From the NCBI GenBank assembly GCA_964385045.1, contig CAYLNM010000210.1, forward strand, positions 1 to 6,080: 6,080 nucleotides of DNA, read 5' to 3'. Source of the stretch: CAYLNM01 sp964385045 (GTDB taxonomy: Bacteria; Planctomycetota; Phycisphaerae; Phycisphaerales; SM1A02). Below the pieces are notes generated by a model. The model saw nothing but the letters and a program-made list of their open reading frames with translations, was not told where the DNA came from and ran no database searches. This document shows, in pieces, positions 5,903 to 6,080 of the stretch. The position numbers were made by a program, and so were the translations under genes. Positions within the stretch are counted from its first letter, which is position 1; every line of letters starts with the position of its first letter.

Positions 5903-6080
5903 ACCGAAGTCGTGGCGTGCGCAGCGGATGCGCGACCGTCGCCCGAGCCGGGCCCGGGCGGGGGGGTGTACCGACGGCGCGGGGGGTGGTTGAAGGAGCC
6001 CCGCGGCGGGGGCGTGGAAGTCGGCGGCCCGGCGGGCGGCGAGCCGGGCGGCGCGGTGGGCGGCCGGCCGGGCGGCGCGG

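Larger units (their letters stand above)
5819..6080. other. Leader/upstream region of the protease gene, G-rich with short repeats
   Basis: I see no gene in these 262 bases. Besides the GGAG, the region contains three GGGG runs spaced by CC (5848-5863), an 8-base-period G-run array (5875-5902) and a 10-base palindrome CCGGGCCCGG (5948-5957). A 14-base direct repeat, GCCGGGCGGCGCGG, occurs at 6043-6056 and 6067-6080. A weak promoter-like pair on the minus strand, TTCAAC (5994-5989) and TACACC (5970-5965) with an 18-base spacer, matches the sigma-70 consensus at only 3 of 6 positions each, so I do not call it. Long Arg/Gly-rich open frames here are GC artefacts. Confidence 0.6.

Noticed and set aside
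5965..5994. Promoter-like pair TTCAAC/TACACC upstream of the protease gene
   Set aside because: Each box matches only 3 of 6 consensus positions and the leader would be about 147 bases. This is too weak to call.

Overview
The window is very GC-rich (close to 90% G+C in the intergenic parts) and holds two confident protein genes, both on the minus strand. The first is a large exported tricorn-type serine protease, read from 5818 down to 1490. The second is a small secreted protein with a VPxPA/PEP-CTERM-like C-terminal sorting tail, read from 1042 down to 317. Three features point to a Gram-negative bacterium with an exosortase system: extreme GC content, a bacterial tricorn homologue with its own signal peptide, and a C-terminal sorting signal. 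A planctomycete of the Phycisphaerae type is my best guess. This is inference; there is no rRNA or marker gene here to prove it.

Layout from left to right. Positions 1-294 are non-coding and carry a degenerate repeat with a 72-bp period. A hairpin (295-312) follows the stop codon of the sorting-tail gene (317-1042). The gap 1043-1489 holds a plausible promoter, 5' UTR hairpin and ribosome binding site for that gene. It also holds GC-extreme short tandem repeats with G-quadruplex potential and a strong hairpin with a UUCG loop that probably ends the protease transcript. The protease gene fills 1490-5818. The last 262 bases are its leader, with a ribosome binding site and more G-rich short repeats.

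The two genes point the same way but are 447 bases apart, with a terminator-like hairpin and a separate promoter candidate between them. I therefore expect separate transcription. Both products carry signal peptides: the protease should work in the periplasm on peptides or oligopeptides, and the small protein should be exported and anchored or released by an exosortase. Nothing in the sequence links them functionally.

The most unusual item is inside the protease. About 345 residues (roughly 581-926) are inserted where bacterial tricorn proteins usually have a short charged linker. The insert holds two copies of a roughly 100-residue domain (about 45% identical by hand alignment), embedded in Asp/Glu-rich and Ala-rich spacers. 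I see no multi-gene defence, mobile or RNA-based system in this window.
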